64,000 nucleotides of DNA from Labrenzia sp. 011 (lineage in GTDB: Bacteria > Pseudomonadota > Alphaproteobacteria > Rhizobiales > Stappiaceae). Numbering within the stretch: the first letter of the stretch is position 1; each line of letters begins with the position of its first letter. Positions 63,641-64,000 of this stretch are shown here, piece after piece. Below the pieces are notes generated by a model. The model saw only the letters and a program-made list of their open reading frames with translations, was not told the origin of the DNA and searched no databases. The position numbers and the translations under genes are program-made. The stretch is taken from NCBI RefSeq assembly GCF_003075075.1, contig NZ_QCYM01000020.1:16420-80419 (forward strand). Direction: 5' to 3'.

Positions 63641-64000
63641 GCTTATGACTACCCCATATCGCTCTATTGCCGTGAGATCATGCCGCAGACGTGGTGAACG
63701 ATCTGCTAACGCCGGCCGGCAAGAAGTGGCAATCGCAGACGCATCGGGTTCGAAGTTCTTAGCCGGCGTCCGGTGTATTTACCTGGCGATAAAGAGCGGC
63801 AGCGTTCAGTCTCAGCAGATGAAACAGTTGGCTGTCATGAATTCATGACTTCAAAGGCAATTTCGAATAAAAGTATATTTAGGAATAATATCAAGTAAGT
63901 GAGAATATACAGAAAATGAAGCAAGAAATAAAATGTTATTATTTAGTGAAAGTTTTTTCTATTTAATTAAATTATCGTATTAATAAAATTTTATCTATAC
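63641..64000. other. Gene-free, AT-rich right edge
   Basis: No supported gene in 360 bases. 63641-63840 has normal GC and probably contains the leftward promoter of the tad-type cluster. 63845-64000 turns strongly AT-rich (TATTTAATTAAATTATCG and similar), unlike the rest of the window, suggesting a long intergenic or promoter region reaching beyond the edge. Confidence 0.6.

Overview
The window is a GC-rich, densely coded stretch of an alphaproteobacterial chromosome. Gene content points to Hyphomicrobiales, perhaps the marine Stappiaceae (Roseibium/Labrenzia-like); this rests on protein flavour and not on a database match. I see no rRNA genes, intact tRNA genes, insertion sequences, prophage or CRISPR arrays. 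Only the two extreme ends and a few intergenic gaps are AT-rich.

Left part (1-22 kb): mostly housekeeping and solo genes. These include a tiny DUF1127-like protein, a PhnA-family protein, the elongation factor LepA, an acetyltransferase, MepA murein endopeptidase, a patatin-like protein, an M42 aminopeptidase, a cobalamin-type radical SAM / MFS exporter / esterase cluster with a TPR-methyltransferase upstream, a degenerate cold-shock protein, YtoQ, a 1-Cys peroxiredoxin, two RNA methyltransferases and a large chemoreceptor.

Middle (22-36 kb): bacterioferritin with its ferredoxin (bfd-bfr), a YnjBCD-type ABC importer, proline catabolism (putA with a divergent Lrp-type regulator), and a minus-strand run of a DUF1194 protein, methylglyoxal synthase, glucokinase and HrpB helicase.

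The centrepiece (35.8-48.9 kb) is a nucleoside uptake and salvage locus. An array of about 40-bp-spaced operator-like palindromes precedes a SorC-type regulator. Two tandem BMP-type nucleoside-binding proteins, a double-ATPase ABC protein and two permeases follow. Cytidine deaminase, purine nucleoside phosphorylase, deoC, deoA, deoB and adenosine deaminase complete it, many joined by 4-bp stop/start overlaps. Imported nucleosides would be deaminated, phosphorolysed and reduced to free bases plus (deoxy)ribose phosphates, then glycolytic intermediates. After an MFS gene on the other strand come a DUF1688 (URC4-like) protein, uracil phosphoribosyltransferase and ribokinase, extending the nucleobase/ribose theme.

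Right part (53-64 kb): a retropepsin-like protease, phosphomannomutase, aldose epimerase, an acetylpolyamine-amidohydrolase-like protein, a HAD hydrolase, an orphan PhnD-like binding protein, a MaoC-Pta fusion paired with acetate kinase, and a small tad-type cluster (CpaC N-domain-like protein plus two TadE-like proteins) running off into AT-rich sequence.

No wholly new multi-gene system is evident. The best leads are the operator array and duplicated binding protein of the nucleoside locus, the radical SAM-MFS-esterase cluster, the DUF1688-upp-rbsK group without URC1, and several proteins with altered key residues: patatin without the DGG aspartate, MaoC domain with Asn for Asp, Bfr without the haem methionine, and Csp without aromatic RNP residues.
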